From positions 20,852-84,851 of the forward strand of contig LGRX02029370.1 in assembly GCA_001247695.2 (NCBI GenBank): DNA of 64,000 nucleotides, read 5' to 3'. This stretch comes from Cymbomonas tetramitiformis (lineage: Eukaryota; Chlorophyta; Pyramimonadophyceae; Pyramimonadales; Pyramimonadaceae). Below are positions 19,232-28,857 of the stretch, in pieces. Each line of letters opens with the position of its first letter. Position 1 is the stretch's first letter. Both the position numbers and the translations under genes were made by a program. The notes beneath the pieces were generated by a model. It did not search any database and was not told the DNA's origin. It saw nothing but the letters and a program-made list of their open reading frames with translations.

Positions 19232-19900
19232 TGTGCCAGGGGCACGACGACAGATGCTCGGAGATATGTTTTTGATTGAACGTGCAAAGGTACACAATTC
19301 GGATTTTTATAATATACTGGATCAGGGCCAGATTGAGGTACAAACGATAATTCGGTTCCGAGTTCTGAAGGCTAAACACTTCTCAAGTGCTCTACTTATT
19401 CACTCGTCACTCAGGTTGCAGGGTCAACCACTCGAGAGCCGATGTCACACTTCGGCTCAACGTTCAGTTCCCGATCCGATCTCATTTCTAATTCCGATTC
19501 GTCATTCTCGATTCAGATGTTATGCCAACAGGCTGACACGATGACTGCCCCACAGTACTGTCATACTACTGTACTGTCATACTGTCATACTGTCATAGCG
19601 TCATACTGTCATATTGTCATAACCTTAATATCTGATATTCGATTTCATTGTCTTTTCAACCCCGATGCGAATCTGACCATTCTTCGAGGGTCTGACTGAG
19701 TTCCACGATGACACCCCCCACAGTACTGTCATACTACTATAGTGTCATACTGTCATAGTGTCATACCCCGGACATCTGGTATTCATTCTCATCGTGATTT
19801 CAAGCCCAATCTCACTGTCATCGTGCCAATCCCAGATTACCCCCGATGACGCACATACGGACGCATAGACATATCGGCTCACGCTGTGCCTCCGGGCACA
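19232..19900 (-). repeat. Right LTR (5' LTR, promoter) of the gypsy element, 669 bp
   Basis: TGTGCC...GGCACA ends and near identity to 6176-6868. By eye it differs by a C/T in the microsatellite (ATATTGTCAT), an A/G near the 3' end (GATGACGCAC) and a 24-bp shorter CTGTCATA tract. Confidence 0.95.
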
Positions 19901-19905
19901 CAGTG
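19901..19905. repeat. Target-site duplication CAGTG, right copy
   Basis: Matches 6171-6175 exactly. Confidence 0.9.
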
Positions 19906-20905
19906 GCCATAATGACCAGCATATGATGCCGTAGAAATATTCGGCATCATGGCTTCCACTGAGAAGAAACAATGACGATCAGGTTTAACAATAGTATTAG
20001 CTTGCTAGAAAGTAGATTTGGACGATGAGGCAATTGGTAGGATGATCCTTACTCCACAAGCACACAGTCAACGTGGGTACTCCAGTCAAACTTGCAAGTG
20101 TGAACTTGCGCCAGGTTACAGTTATTCGGGAAAATCCTCGGTGTTCCATGGTTTCTCACACTATCTTATTCCTCCTCCACATATTCCGCAAAGTTTGGTC
20201 TTGTTTGCACACACTAATTCTGCATAGTGCGATGGTGAGGCGTTCAGCATATGTATTATACATCGTGCTGAGGCGGAGCTACGCGTATGCCTATGGCAGC
20301 TCCAGCTGCATTCATTGCTGTGCCTATTTAACAAAACTAATCAATACGATGTGGTCAATCTCTGTCAGGGCAGAGCTGAATCGCCAGCACTCACATGTAA
20401 TTGGGATCAACAAAGAGCTCAGCAACCTTTGGAATCATCAGGATGCATCTAAGGCAAGTTCATATGCTTGATATAGGTCCATTGATCCAATGAAGAAAGC
20501 GCAGCTTCTCTTTGAAACAACCACTTTGGTGCTCTTGCAGTGAAATGTTACAATGCAGCTCCCCCATGGGCAGTGTCAGAGGTCGCAGCAGCGCCCAGTG
20601 CAGCCCAGTGCAGCCCAGTGCTTGCCATGGGGTACGTGGGAACATGCCACCGTGTGCTGCGGCGGAGCTCCGATGGGAGGCGCAGGCTCTTCATCCATGT
20701 CTTATCGCCCGCCCATTCTTTTCTTTTTCTTCTTTTCTTTCTTCCAAATCACATTTATTGTGGCAATCAGGTGACATGCCATCCTCTCTTGGGCGACCCT
20801 CCCGCCTATGGCGGACGGGCAGTAAGCCCCTCTGCTCTGCACGCGTCACCTTCGAGCAGCAGCCAAGCTCTGGTAGTGCCCGCCCGCCTCTCAACAACCA
20901 ATTAT
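19906..20905. other. Intergenic, no recognised gene
   Basis: Contains a small stem-loop at about 19921-19950 (ATGATGCCG ... CGGCATCAT) and short CCCAGTGCAG iterations near 20594-20620. No protein recognised. Confidence 0.55.
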
Positions 20906-22260
20906 TTAATCCCGATGGCCGAAGTCGATTCGCTTCTTCGGCCGCCACTCACTTGGCAAAGGGCCCAACCGTGACGCCAGACTCGGCTTATCCCCATGCT
21001 GAGGGCCCTCCGCATTCTCCTCCCAGCTGCTGGAGCGCCGCTTCTTCAGCAAGGTCCTCAAATCCCGGGAGCCCTCCTGCCCGTGCTGGTAGCGGCAATT
21101 GCCCCCCTTGAAGCACCCCTCTGGCGTATTGAAGTATCGGCAAAGCGGGGTGCCCTTGCCAATCCCCATGCTGCTGCTGCCGCCCCCTGGACCACTGGAC
21201 CGGGATGGATCCAGCCTGTCCCACTCGAGTGGAAGCCGCTCATCCCGCACCTCCCGCTCATCCCGCACCTCCCGCAGGTCCCTGTCCCGAGGCGGAGGCT
21301 CGTCGCTGAGGTATGACGGAGGCTTCCATCTATCATGTGACCACCCCACCACAGGATCATGGGCCACGTGTCGCTCGCGTGACCTCTCCCTCGGAGGACC
21401 CGTCCCCCATTCCTGCTGCCGCCGCGATGGCCCGCTGCGGTTGCTACCCCCGTGCGGCTCCCAGTCGCGGTCACGCTCGCGGCCTTGGCGATGTTCTGGA
21501 CTGCGGCTCCGGTCATTCCAATGCCGGTCGCTGCCCCGCCACGGTGAGGTCGCTTGCTTGTCTCGGTCGTCCCCCCTGAAAGGCCTTGGAGCCACCTCAA
21601 CGGGCATTGCCAGCGCGCGGCGCGGCGGCAACGCGGCACCCGGATAGCGTGGGTCCTCGTGGAGGAAGCGGCACACCGGCCCCTTTGCACAGCCATCCTT
21701 TCCTTTGTATCCGAAGAAGAACATGCAGAGGCGGTTCTTGGTGAGATAGCCTGGATCAGAGTGCTCCGCGGGCGCCTCCGACACGGAGGGGGGGCCTGCC
21801 AAAGATGCCTCTCTCCCCGGCATGTCCCTCTTCTCACAGGCCACAGGCCTCCTTTGGATTTCCGCAGACAACGTGGAAGAACCTCCGTGGTGTGACTGCA
21901 AGCTCTCAACCATCTTTGTCGCTGCCACAGATTGCCCGGGCTTTTCCCCGAGCCCACTGAGTTGCTGCGCGATGTGCGGCAATTTCTTGGGGGGGCTGTC
22001 TCCAGAAGGGACTCTGACAACGGGTACAGTCGGGCTTGGTGTTTGGATGGCGCTTCCGGCATCCCCATGTGATTGGCCAGCCTCGGGACGGGTCAAGTCC
22101 TCGAAGAAGTTGTCCACAGCCACCTGCTGTTCACGGTCATGCTTCCAATCGTGCAGGTCGTTGTGGTTGTGGGAGAACCGGCACTTGTCACCGTTTTTGC
22201 ACATCTGCCTCGTCACGCCCATCGCGCCCACACCGAAGAAGAACCGGCACGGCACACTAA
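20906..22260 (-). CDS. CCCH zinc-finger protein, C-terminal exon (three fingers)
   Basis: The frame is open to 22408, but the likely exon start is after TTTTTAG at about 22260, just before the first finger. Finger 1: CRFFFGVGAMGVTRQMC with C-x5-C-x3-H (CKNGDKCRFSH). Finger 2: CMFFFGYKGKDGCAKGPVC ... H (C-x11-C-x5-C-x3-H). Finger 3: CRYFNTPEGCFKGGNC ... H (canonical C-x8-C-x5-C-x3-H). Between fingers 2 and 3 lies an Arg/Asp/Ser-rich region resembling splicing-factor RD/RS stretches (DRERD, SRSPEHRQGRERDRDW). The end is basic (KKRIDFGHRD, stop at 20906). Triple CCCH proteins with RS-like segments are usually nuclear RNA-binding proteins. Upstream exons were not resolved. Confidence 0.8.
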
Positions 22261-22405
22261 AAATTATCCCCCCCGCCCAAGGCAATCGCGCCAGCCGATC
22301 CCCACCCCCTCCGTCTGTCAGTGCAGCCTTCCTTCCGAGCCAGCACCTCGGCCCCCTTAGCTTGTACCTCAGGTGCCCCACGGGGTTCTCACAGGCACAC
22401 TCACG

Positions 22406-22585
22406 CACCGATGGATTGGCATGTCAGAATCGTGCGGCACTCATGGGTAATGCGCACCGATGGATCGGCATGTCAGAATCGTGCGGCACTCATGGGCAAT
22501 GCGAACCGATGGATCGGCATGTCAGAATCGTGCGGCACTCATGGGTAATGCGCACCGATGGATCGGTGTGTCAGCATCCTGCGGT
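22406..22585. repeat. 49-bp minisatellite, about 3.7 copies
   Basis: Units start at 22406, 22455, 22504 and 22553 (CACCGATGGATCGGCATGTC...). Near-perfect copies sit just upstream (minus-strand sense) of the CCCH exon. Confidence 0.93.
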
Positions 22586-22851
22586 ACTGAGGCCGGCTCG
22601 GCAACAGGGGTTGATACGGTTGCAGCCTCTGCGCCACTGTTCCGCCGCACCGACATGTTGAAAGACTCATTGTATTCTGCACCGTACCAGTGTCCGATGA
22701 CCTGGGACTCCCGCAAGGCCACCATTCTCCGATCAATGGTGAACCAGTGACGAGCGCAACAGCTCTGCCAAATAAGCTGGGACTCCCGCAGTGGGCCACG
22801 GTCCTCCGGGCAGTTGTCGGTGCAACAGCGCATGAAATGATCGCAGAAGCC

Positions 22852-23085
22852 CCTCTCGCTCGAGTCCCCCCTCAGCCATACAGCACACCTCTGACACGAC
22901 TCTCGCTCGAGTCCCCCCTCAGCCATACAGCACACCTCTGACACGACTCTCGCTCGAGTCCCCCCTCAGCCATACAGCACACCTCTGACGACTCTCGCTC
23001 GAGTCCCCTCTAAGCCATACAGCACACCTCTGACACGACCCTCGCTCGAGTCCCCCCTCAGCCATACAGCACACCTCTGTCACGA
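22852..23085. repeat. 47-bp minisatellite, about 5 copies
   Basis: Unit CTCTCGCTCGAGTCCCCCCT followed by CAGCCATACAGCACACCTCT; one copy lacks three bases (CTGACGACT). Non-coding. Confidence 0.93.
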
Positions 23086-23403
23086 CTTATGCCTGCCCAG
23101 GAGTCCCTCCCCAAACCCTAGACATCACCGCCTCCTGCTGTGAGGGGTAAGGTCCCGAGCTCCTCGCTGCTCACGTGCATGGTTCTTGAAGGATTCTTGC
23201 AAGACGTTTCAGCCTACGTGGCAGAGGTGCTGTAGCAGCAGGATATGGCAGCGGGGTGTCAGAGGTCTATGGCAAGGTGCGAGGAGGGCCGTGGGATCAC
23301 TTAGTGAGGGCCATGTGTGTCTCCAGCACGGCCTTCTCTACTCCGGGACTTGCTGGCACAAGTCTGCAACAAGGCAGGGAGGGGCAGGGGGGTGCCGAAT
23401 TAC

Positions 23404-24193
23404 CTTGTCGATGCCTTTTACGTCTCTGAGCTCAATGAAGCCAAAGGCATTTTGCTGGGCTGTAAATTTCGCCCACGATTGCACCACTGCAGCTCCGACC
23501 ACCACAAGCAGCACCCCCCTTGCCCGTTCAACAACTGGGAGTCACATCGGCAATGTGCATTTGGGCGGTATCTCTGCGGCCCTTCCGAGCAGCTCACCTG
23601 AAAATCTCCCAAGCTTCCTGCCGATTAGGCAAGCAGCCTGCTGGGCGAGGCTCTCCTCCGTGCCGGAGTAGTCACCCACCGGCTGGAAGGAGGCGTAGAG
23701 GGAATTCTTCAGGGCAACTGTCGGGTGGCGGCCGAGTACCACCTGGACTGAGGTGCCTGGGAGCCGGTGCACACGGCCGAGAAAGTGAAGGTTTTGCCTA
23801 TTCAGCACTTCCAGCACCAGTTCCTCGGAGCTTAGTTCCACCAACACGGCGCCATCCGAGACTCCCCCCAGCCGCTCCTTCTTCCTCTCCGGAGGTGCCG
23901 CCAGCACACTTCGGACCACTTCTGGAGGCAGAGGCGCCGCACCCGATCCCCCCTCGCCCAGAGTTAGGGACACCGAGCCAGAGGCGCGAGGGGGCGCGCA
24001 GCCAGGAGCATCGCATTGCAATGCCACATTCGACCTGGAAACCGGCCGAGGCAGAATCACCTGATGCGCGGAGCCCTTTCAGCAAGTCCATCACCAAGCC
24101 CGTGAGCTCGGCTTTAGTGTGCATCAATTCCACGACTTTCCTGCGGATGATGAACCCGCAGCTCACCATCACGTCAGCCACGGCTTCGACGGC
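23404..24193 (-). CDS. Partial multi-exon gene of unknown function
   Basis: Three exons inferred from splice signals and phase. Exon 24193-24061 (CTGCAG/GCC ... CATCAG/GTGATT) reads AVEAVADVMVSCGFIIRRKV then VELMHTKAELTGLVMDLLKG. The second ends at 23598 (TTTTCAG/GTGAGC) and reads LVLEVLNRQNLHFLGRVHRL, GTSVQVVLGRHPTVALKNSL, GTEESLAQQAACLIGRKLGR; its 5' edge was not fixed. Exon 23459-23404 (TTACAG/CCCAGC ... GACAAG/GTAATT) reads AQQNAFGFIELRDVKGIDK. Phase is kept across the second junction, which supports real splicing. I do not recognise the family. The CCCH gene lies downstream on the same strand, so these could even be its upstream exons. Confidence 0.5.
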
Positions 24194-24199
24194 CTGCAG

Positions 24200-25213
24200 G
24201 GAGCCACAAGCACTGGCATATCAACAGTACCACAGCTCCGGGGCCTCCTTTGCCGACAGGAGCCTGTCACCTTGCACAAGATTTCAGTGCGAGGCCAGGT
24301 TGCCTAGCCAAGCAAACTCCTCTTGATGCCAGGCGTCGAAGTTCTGATTGGCACTCGAGATGCACCTCTAGGCATTCCACGTCGCCTTTTGTACACCCAG
24401 CGAGCAGGGAGGCGCCTGGGGAAGCCTACCGGTGCTCGTCCGGCTCCGGCCGTCGCATCCCGCCCCAGCCTTGGATGGCATTCCGCACGTACAAACAGCG
24501 CTCGGCATATCCGTCAGCCGCCCTGTAGAATGGCTCTCATACGTGAGTGCACTCAGTTCAGCAGGGCTGAAGGCCAGTCGCCACTTCTGGTGGCTGTGCA
24601 GGTGTGCTCGCTGGCTCTGTACCAGCTGCTATGCATGGGCACTTAAAGAGGTCTATGTGGGGGAGCGGGCATCGAGGAGCTGACTAAACCCGAAACACCC
24701 AAAAAGCAAAGTGGCAGCCAAAGACAAAAGAGGGAAACAACAAGCAGCCCGCGGAGCTGTCGTTCAAAGTGTGAGAAACAGCTGTGAGGCTTTCCCGAAT
24801 AGAAGGAGCGCCATAAGGCCACACGACATCGCCGGAAGCCAGACTCTGGAGGAGCTGCACGGAGCGGGACTTACGAGGCTTGTGACGTCCTTCCGGCAGC
24901 AGGACTTACTTTGACAATCTTGGCTGCACACAGAGGGAAAACACAAACCAGTGGCATAATAAGTGCGATTTCACCCAGCAGGGCGCAGTATGCACAATAA
25001 GTGCGATTTCACCCAGCAGGGCGCAGTATGCACAGCCGACGACACACTCCGCTGCAGAGCGATACTGTCACCTGTGGAAGGGGGTGAACTGGTGGGCAGT
25101 GAAGGGCATGCACCTTGAGGAACAGGAGGGGATGAAGGCTTTCCATGAGCCGGACTGATAGTCCGCTTAGTCTTGCTTCTCTCTGCCCACAGATAATTCT
25201 GGCCTCAGCGGCT
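24200..25213. other. Mostly unannotated sequence
   Basis: No conserved protein recognised. Contains a 40-bp tandem duplication at about 24957-25037 (AATAAGTGCGATTTCACCCA twice). Confidence 0.5.
24957..25037. repeat. Tandem duplication, about 40 bp x 2
   Basis: AATAAGTGCGATTTCACCCA then GCAGGGCGCAGTATGCACA occurs twice head to tail. Confidence 0.9.
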
Positions 25214-26419
25214 TCAAAGGCAGAGAGAAGACAAATGCAAATGCATACGATGATACCTCGACAATAATCCACAAATTGATCGTCGGATAGTGGTACCTGT
25301 TCGTTCCAGAGTGGCTTTATTTTCCAGGTCCTTTGGAAGTGATCGTTCAGGAGAGCTCGTGCGCTTGACATCCACTTTGTTGTGGGATTTTGAACGACTT
25401 TCTTTCCCCTCTGTTCTATCAGAAGGATTTTTATCTGCGTGGACAACTTGTTCCTTCTTTCTTGACCTTGAGGTAAGTTTCTCAGGCTCTTTATCCATAG
25501 ATTTGAGTTGCTTGATATCTTCCTGCAGGCGATGTTTTGAAGTTTGGTCTTTGGTTTCCTGATGTTTTGAAGTTTGGTCTTTGGTTTCCTGTGAACCTTC
25601 TGCACCTGCGATAAGACTCACCTTACTTGCCATTCCAGTGCCGAGCTCGTTGCTCGCAACGTCATCGAGTTTAGAACCATCTTTCAAAACTGCTTTTGTT
25701 TTTTCGAAATCTTTTACATCCTGCTTTTGAGGAACTACAAGCACTTCAGCAGCCTCCACAATATGTGAGCAGTCGCTCCACGTCTTCAAAGCAGTGCTTG
25801 ACTCAGGCTCTTGCTTCAAAGACACTAAATTCGTAGCTTGTCGACTTGACGAAAATTGCGAATCTTGCTTTTTGATGTCGTGTGTACAAGCAAGTGTTTT
25901 CTGGCCATCAGGCAGAACAGTCTCAGGTAGACGTTCTTGAACTGAGGCTTGCAGCGCCGTTGGATGTTGACCGGGTGTTGTTGACGATATTTCATTACAT
26001 AACTCTGGTGGTTGAGTGGTATGCTCTACACACTTCGGTCTGGTGGAAGCTTCTTCGTTCTTATTCTGGCTTTCTTGAAGATGAGCTGCTGGATCTGGAT
26101 TGAAGGAGGCCGATTCCACGGCCTGCGCAATAAAGGAATGCGATTCCGCACAAGAGAGTAGATCAGAAACACGAGGGCGTACGTTGAGTGATAGTAGCGC
26201 GCTTACAATAACGCGGAAGTACACGCCAAACAACCCAAAAAAACAAAAGTCTTCACAGTGCAGAGGGTCGATACACCTTCTGCGCAGAAACAAGACTTTG
26301 TCGAAGGTAGCTAAAGCATGAACATTCACGGCAAAAAACACGGTTGTTATCGCTACAGGTACAGGTACAAAGGGAGCGCCGTGTTTGAATATGCAATGCC
26401 ACCAGTTTGGCATAGGCAA
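25214..26419 (-). CDS. Hypothetical hydrophilic protein, probably one or more exons
   Basis: 401 open codons. The part below about 26170 is strongly hydrophilic, Lys/Glu/Ser-rich and disordered-looking (SRSRKKEQVVHADKNPSDRT), with a perfect tandem decapeptide QETKDQTSKH. The N-terminal 80 codons look like intron read-through (hydrophobic, Cys/Phe-rich). The true exon may start near VSDLLSCAESHSFIAQAVES. No domain recognised. It could be joined to the candidate exon at 26800-27093. Confidence 0.4.
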   Translation of the reverse strand: MPMPNWWHCIFKHGAPFVPVPVAITTVFFAVNVHALATFDKVLFLRRRCIDPLHCEDFCFFGLFGVYFRVIVSALLSLNVRPRVSDLLSCAESHSFIAQAVESASFNPDPAAHLQESQNKNEEASTRPKCVEHTTQPPELCNEISSTTPGQHPTALQASVQERLPETVLPDGQKTLACTHDIKKQDSQFSSSRQATNLVSLKQEPESSTALKTWSDCSHIVEAAEVLVVPQKQDVKDFEKTKAVLKDGSKLDDVASNELGTGMASKVSLIAGAEGSQETKDQTSKHQETKDQTSKHRLQEDIKQLKSMDKEPEKLTSRSRKKEQVVHADKNPSDRTEGKESRSKSHNKVDVKRTSSPERSLPKDLENKATLERTGTTIRRSICGLLSRYHRMHLHLSSLCL

Positions 26420-26799
26420 AGGATAACACCGTACGTAATTGAAGGGAACTGAAGGGAAGTGGCAGAACTATGAAAGTTGATCTAGGAACATAACGAAAAA
26501 CTGGAGGACTGTGAGCAGGAAGCACTCAGTGGGAAAGGATGCGAAGCAGGCGTGATATAGTGAGAAAGCGGGAATACGCAAACAGGGTGCTGGATCCGGG
26601 GCGAGAGCGCGAGTCTCGCACTAATTGAGAGGAAAGTAATAATTGAGGCGAAAATTCGCTGTGTAAATTGAGAAGATGCATAACAGTTTGCGAAAAAAAA
26701 CTCAGAAAGGAAAATCGAGTGATGCACCTACAAAATCGAAGGCGCGAAGGCGCAGGAGAATATACGGTTATAACAAGTTGACGGGACACTAACAACCTG

Positions 26800-27093
26800 T
26801 TTGGGTATGTTCTCGGTTTCGACACTTGTTGCTTCTGACTTATTTTCCCTCTCTATTCGTTTCTTCAATAATCTTTCAACCAATCGACTGGAAGCTGTCT
26901 TCAACCTTTTCGCATTATCAAGCGGTAAGCGTGGCGCCAACGGCTGACCATCGTCGGCAGAACCCTGCACAAATAGCGTGGGCCTCAGGAAGTACTTCCC
27001 AATGCAAGTGGGATCTTCTGAAGCTATTCTCGCCATGATATCCAAGAAAGAGGCGTTTGCAGCCGTACAAATTTGGAGCGCGCTGGATAGCAT
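26800..27093 (-). CDS. Hypothetical exon
   Basis: Open minus frame with protein-like composition: LQICTAANASFLDIMARIAS, GKYFLRPTLFVQGSADDGQP, then a basic helical segment SSRLVERLLKKRIERENKSE. A possible donor ACAG/GTTGTT follows at about 26800. A plausible start exon (METMEDYIDL/GTGAGT at about 27200) lies upstream, but its phase does not fit the TTTAG acceptor, so the model is not closed. Family unknown. Confidence 0.35.
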
Positions 27094-28392
27094 AGAGTGG
27101 AACGCGATCCTAAATAATTAAGTGAAAAAACTTCAGGATATGTTCTCTGACGGGATCCGCACAACCGTCTTCCACTCACCAAATCTATGTAGTCTTCCAT
27201 GGTCTCCAATTATCACCATTCGCTGTGGAAAAAGTTCAAGTTCGCGTGAACTGCTATCAGGTCAGAGTTTTGAGGGCGCCAGGATTTCCTTTACAACGAC
27301 CAAGTTCGAAACCGAGATAGGCACACGCTCCATGCGGCGTCTAAGCCTGCTCTTAATAGTTGACAAGGGTTGCCGCACAGTCACCCTCCTTGGAACCCTA
27401 AGTATGCAGCGTGATCTTGTCCCTGACCGATACTTCAACCAGCGTTCAGGATATTGGATTAAGAGTTGGGTACAAAACTCGAGATTCAGAAACTTCAGGT
27501 TCACGCATTTCAAATCAATCTGAATGCTCTCTCTTCTTATACTATGGACTACACTCAAGTATATTAAGACGATACATATGTGCTCACGGAATATATCAAA
27601 TCCTTCCACCTAGTGCTGTGTATTCCAACATTTCAGCAGTGACTGGTTGTGTGAGTGATATGATTTAAAATCCCTCCCGTCTCCGACGGGTGGACGGGAA
27701 TCTTTTTCTTTATGACGAGGGAACCTCTGCTCTTTATGTTTTAGGACCAGAGCAAATTACATGAGCGTGACTGACGGATCCCAGTTTGACGTGACGTGAC
27801 GGATCCCACATTAGTTGGCAATTGTGACGCGACTGATTGGACCAACACTACAGTATTCCTTTCGGTGCCCCAGCACGGATAAGTTGCGACAGAGTGAAAG
27901 TCCCGACAGGAAGCTCGATAAATCGCCCGCCGACGTTCCTCGATAAATCCCGACAATCGCCCAAGCGGCAAGGTTCCCCGATAAAAAAAAACATGAATAC
28001 GAGCCCAACGTTTTCTTTCAATAAATACAGTGTTGCTAAGTGGTAAGTGGTCTGCTGTTCCCTTGGGCTATCTGCCTATAATTACGTACTTGTTTCACAA
28101 GGCAAGTGTATAACAACAAAAACCAGAGAAGCCCACTTTGAAGAGGATCATTTAAGGGAACGGAGCGAGCAAACACGCAAGCAATTGAAGAATTCAACGC
28201 GCAGCAGGTAGTAAAGCAAGGCGACGGTTCGTACTTCATTCCTACTCATCTTTCATTAAATTCGTTCGAATCACGCAGCCTGCGAACCGCGCACATCCAG
28301 CCTGGGATAACTCCTTTCGAGATCTCAACTCGAATCACGCCCTCACTCGTCGCGTGTGTCGCAGGACGCGATGCGATCACCTCCTCGGAAAG
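27094..28392. other. Intergenic, no recognised gene
   Basis: Short ORFs only, none with recognisable domains. A locally repeated CCCGATAAA / TCGATAAATC theme occurs near 27900-27990. Confidence 0.5.
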
Positions 28393-28591
28393 TGGCAGAT
28401 ATATAGTTCGGCGGTAATATATATCTAACTGGTGAGATAAACCCTGAGTTAAGGGTTACGGAATCAGAACGGTAAAAAGTCTGATAGATAAAAGAAGTAT
28501 ACACATAAATACTAACGGGAGTTTCCCGACTACTAGTGACGGTCACCCAGCCTACTTTAGGAGGTGACAAGTGACAGATTGTCCTGTCGGT
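28393..28591. repeat. 198-bp direct repeat, copy A
   Basis: Runs from TGGCAGATATATAGTTCGGC to ATTGTCCTGTCGG. Identical to copy B (34069-34266) except for one A/G in the first five bases. The ends are not TG...CA and I see no clean target duplication, so LTR status is unproven. Confidence 0.9.
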
Positions 28592-28857
28592 GTGTCACAT
28601 CCAGCACACCACCTAGGGTGGTGACCGGAGTTAGCAGTGAAACGAAGCAAACAAACTCCCTACTCAACTTCAGGAGGAAACTGTAGCATACCTGGGGGCC
28701 TGTACTCTTGGTCAGGGCGGTCCCAGGTCACAGCAAGGTTGTCAGATACTGTGTTAACTGCTAAAACCCTAAACACAGCTCAAATTCGGAGAGCTCTTCT
28801 GTACATCTAGGAAGCTACACTATAGCTAATCTCTAGGTAGGCACGGTGTGATCAATC

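Larger units (their letters stand above)
6176..19900 (-). mobile_element. Complete Ty3/gypsy LTR retrotransposon with two methyltransferase-like modules
   Basis: 13,725 bp bounded by LTRs 6176-6868 and 19232-19900, with TSD CAGTG on both sides. All coding is on the minus strand. In transcriptional order: 5' LTR, PBS, 1.1-kb leader, Gag, a Pro/Ser-rich ORF, protease-RT, then RNase H - N6-adenine-MTase-like - integrase - chromodomain - C5-MTase-like, PPT, 3' LTR. By eye the LTRs differ by only about two substitutions and one 24-bp microsatellite indel, so the insertion is recent. Apparent frame breaks occur between several ORFs. The element is long for a Ty3 element, owing to the 550-codon extra ORF and the two methyltransferase modules. 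Confidence 0.95.
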
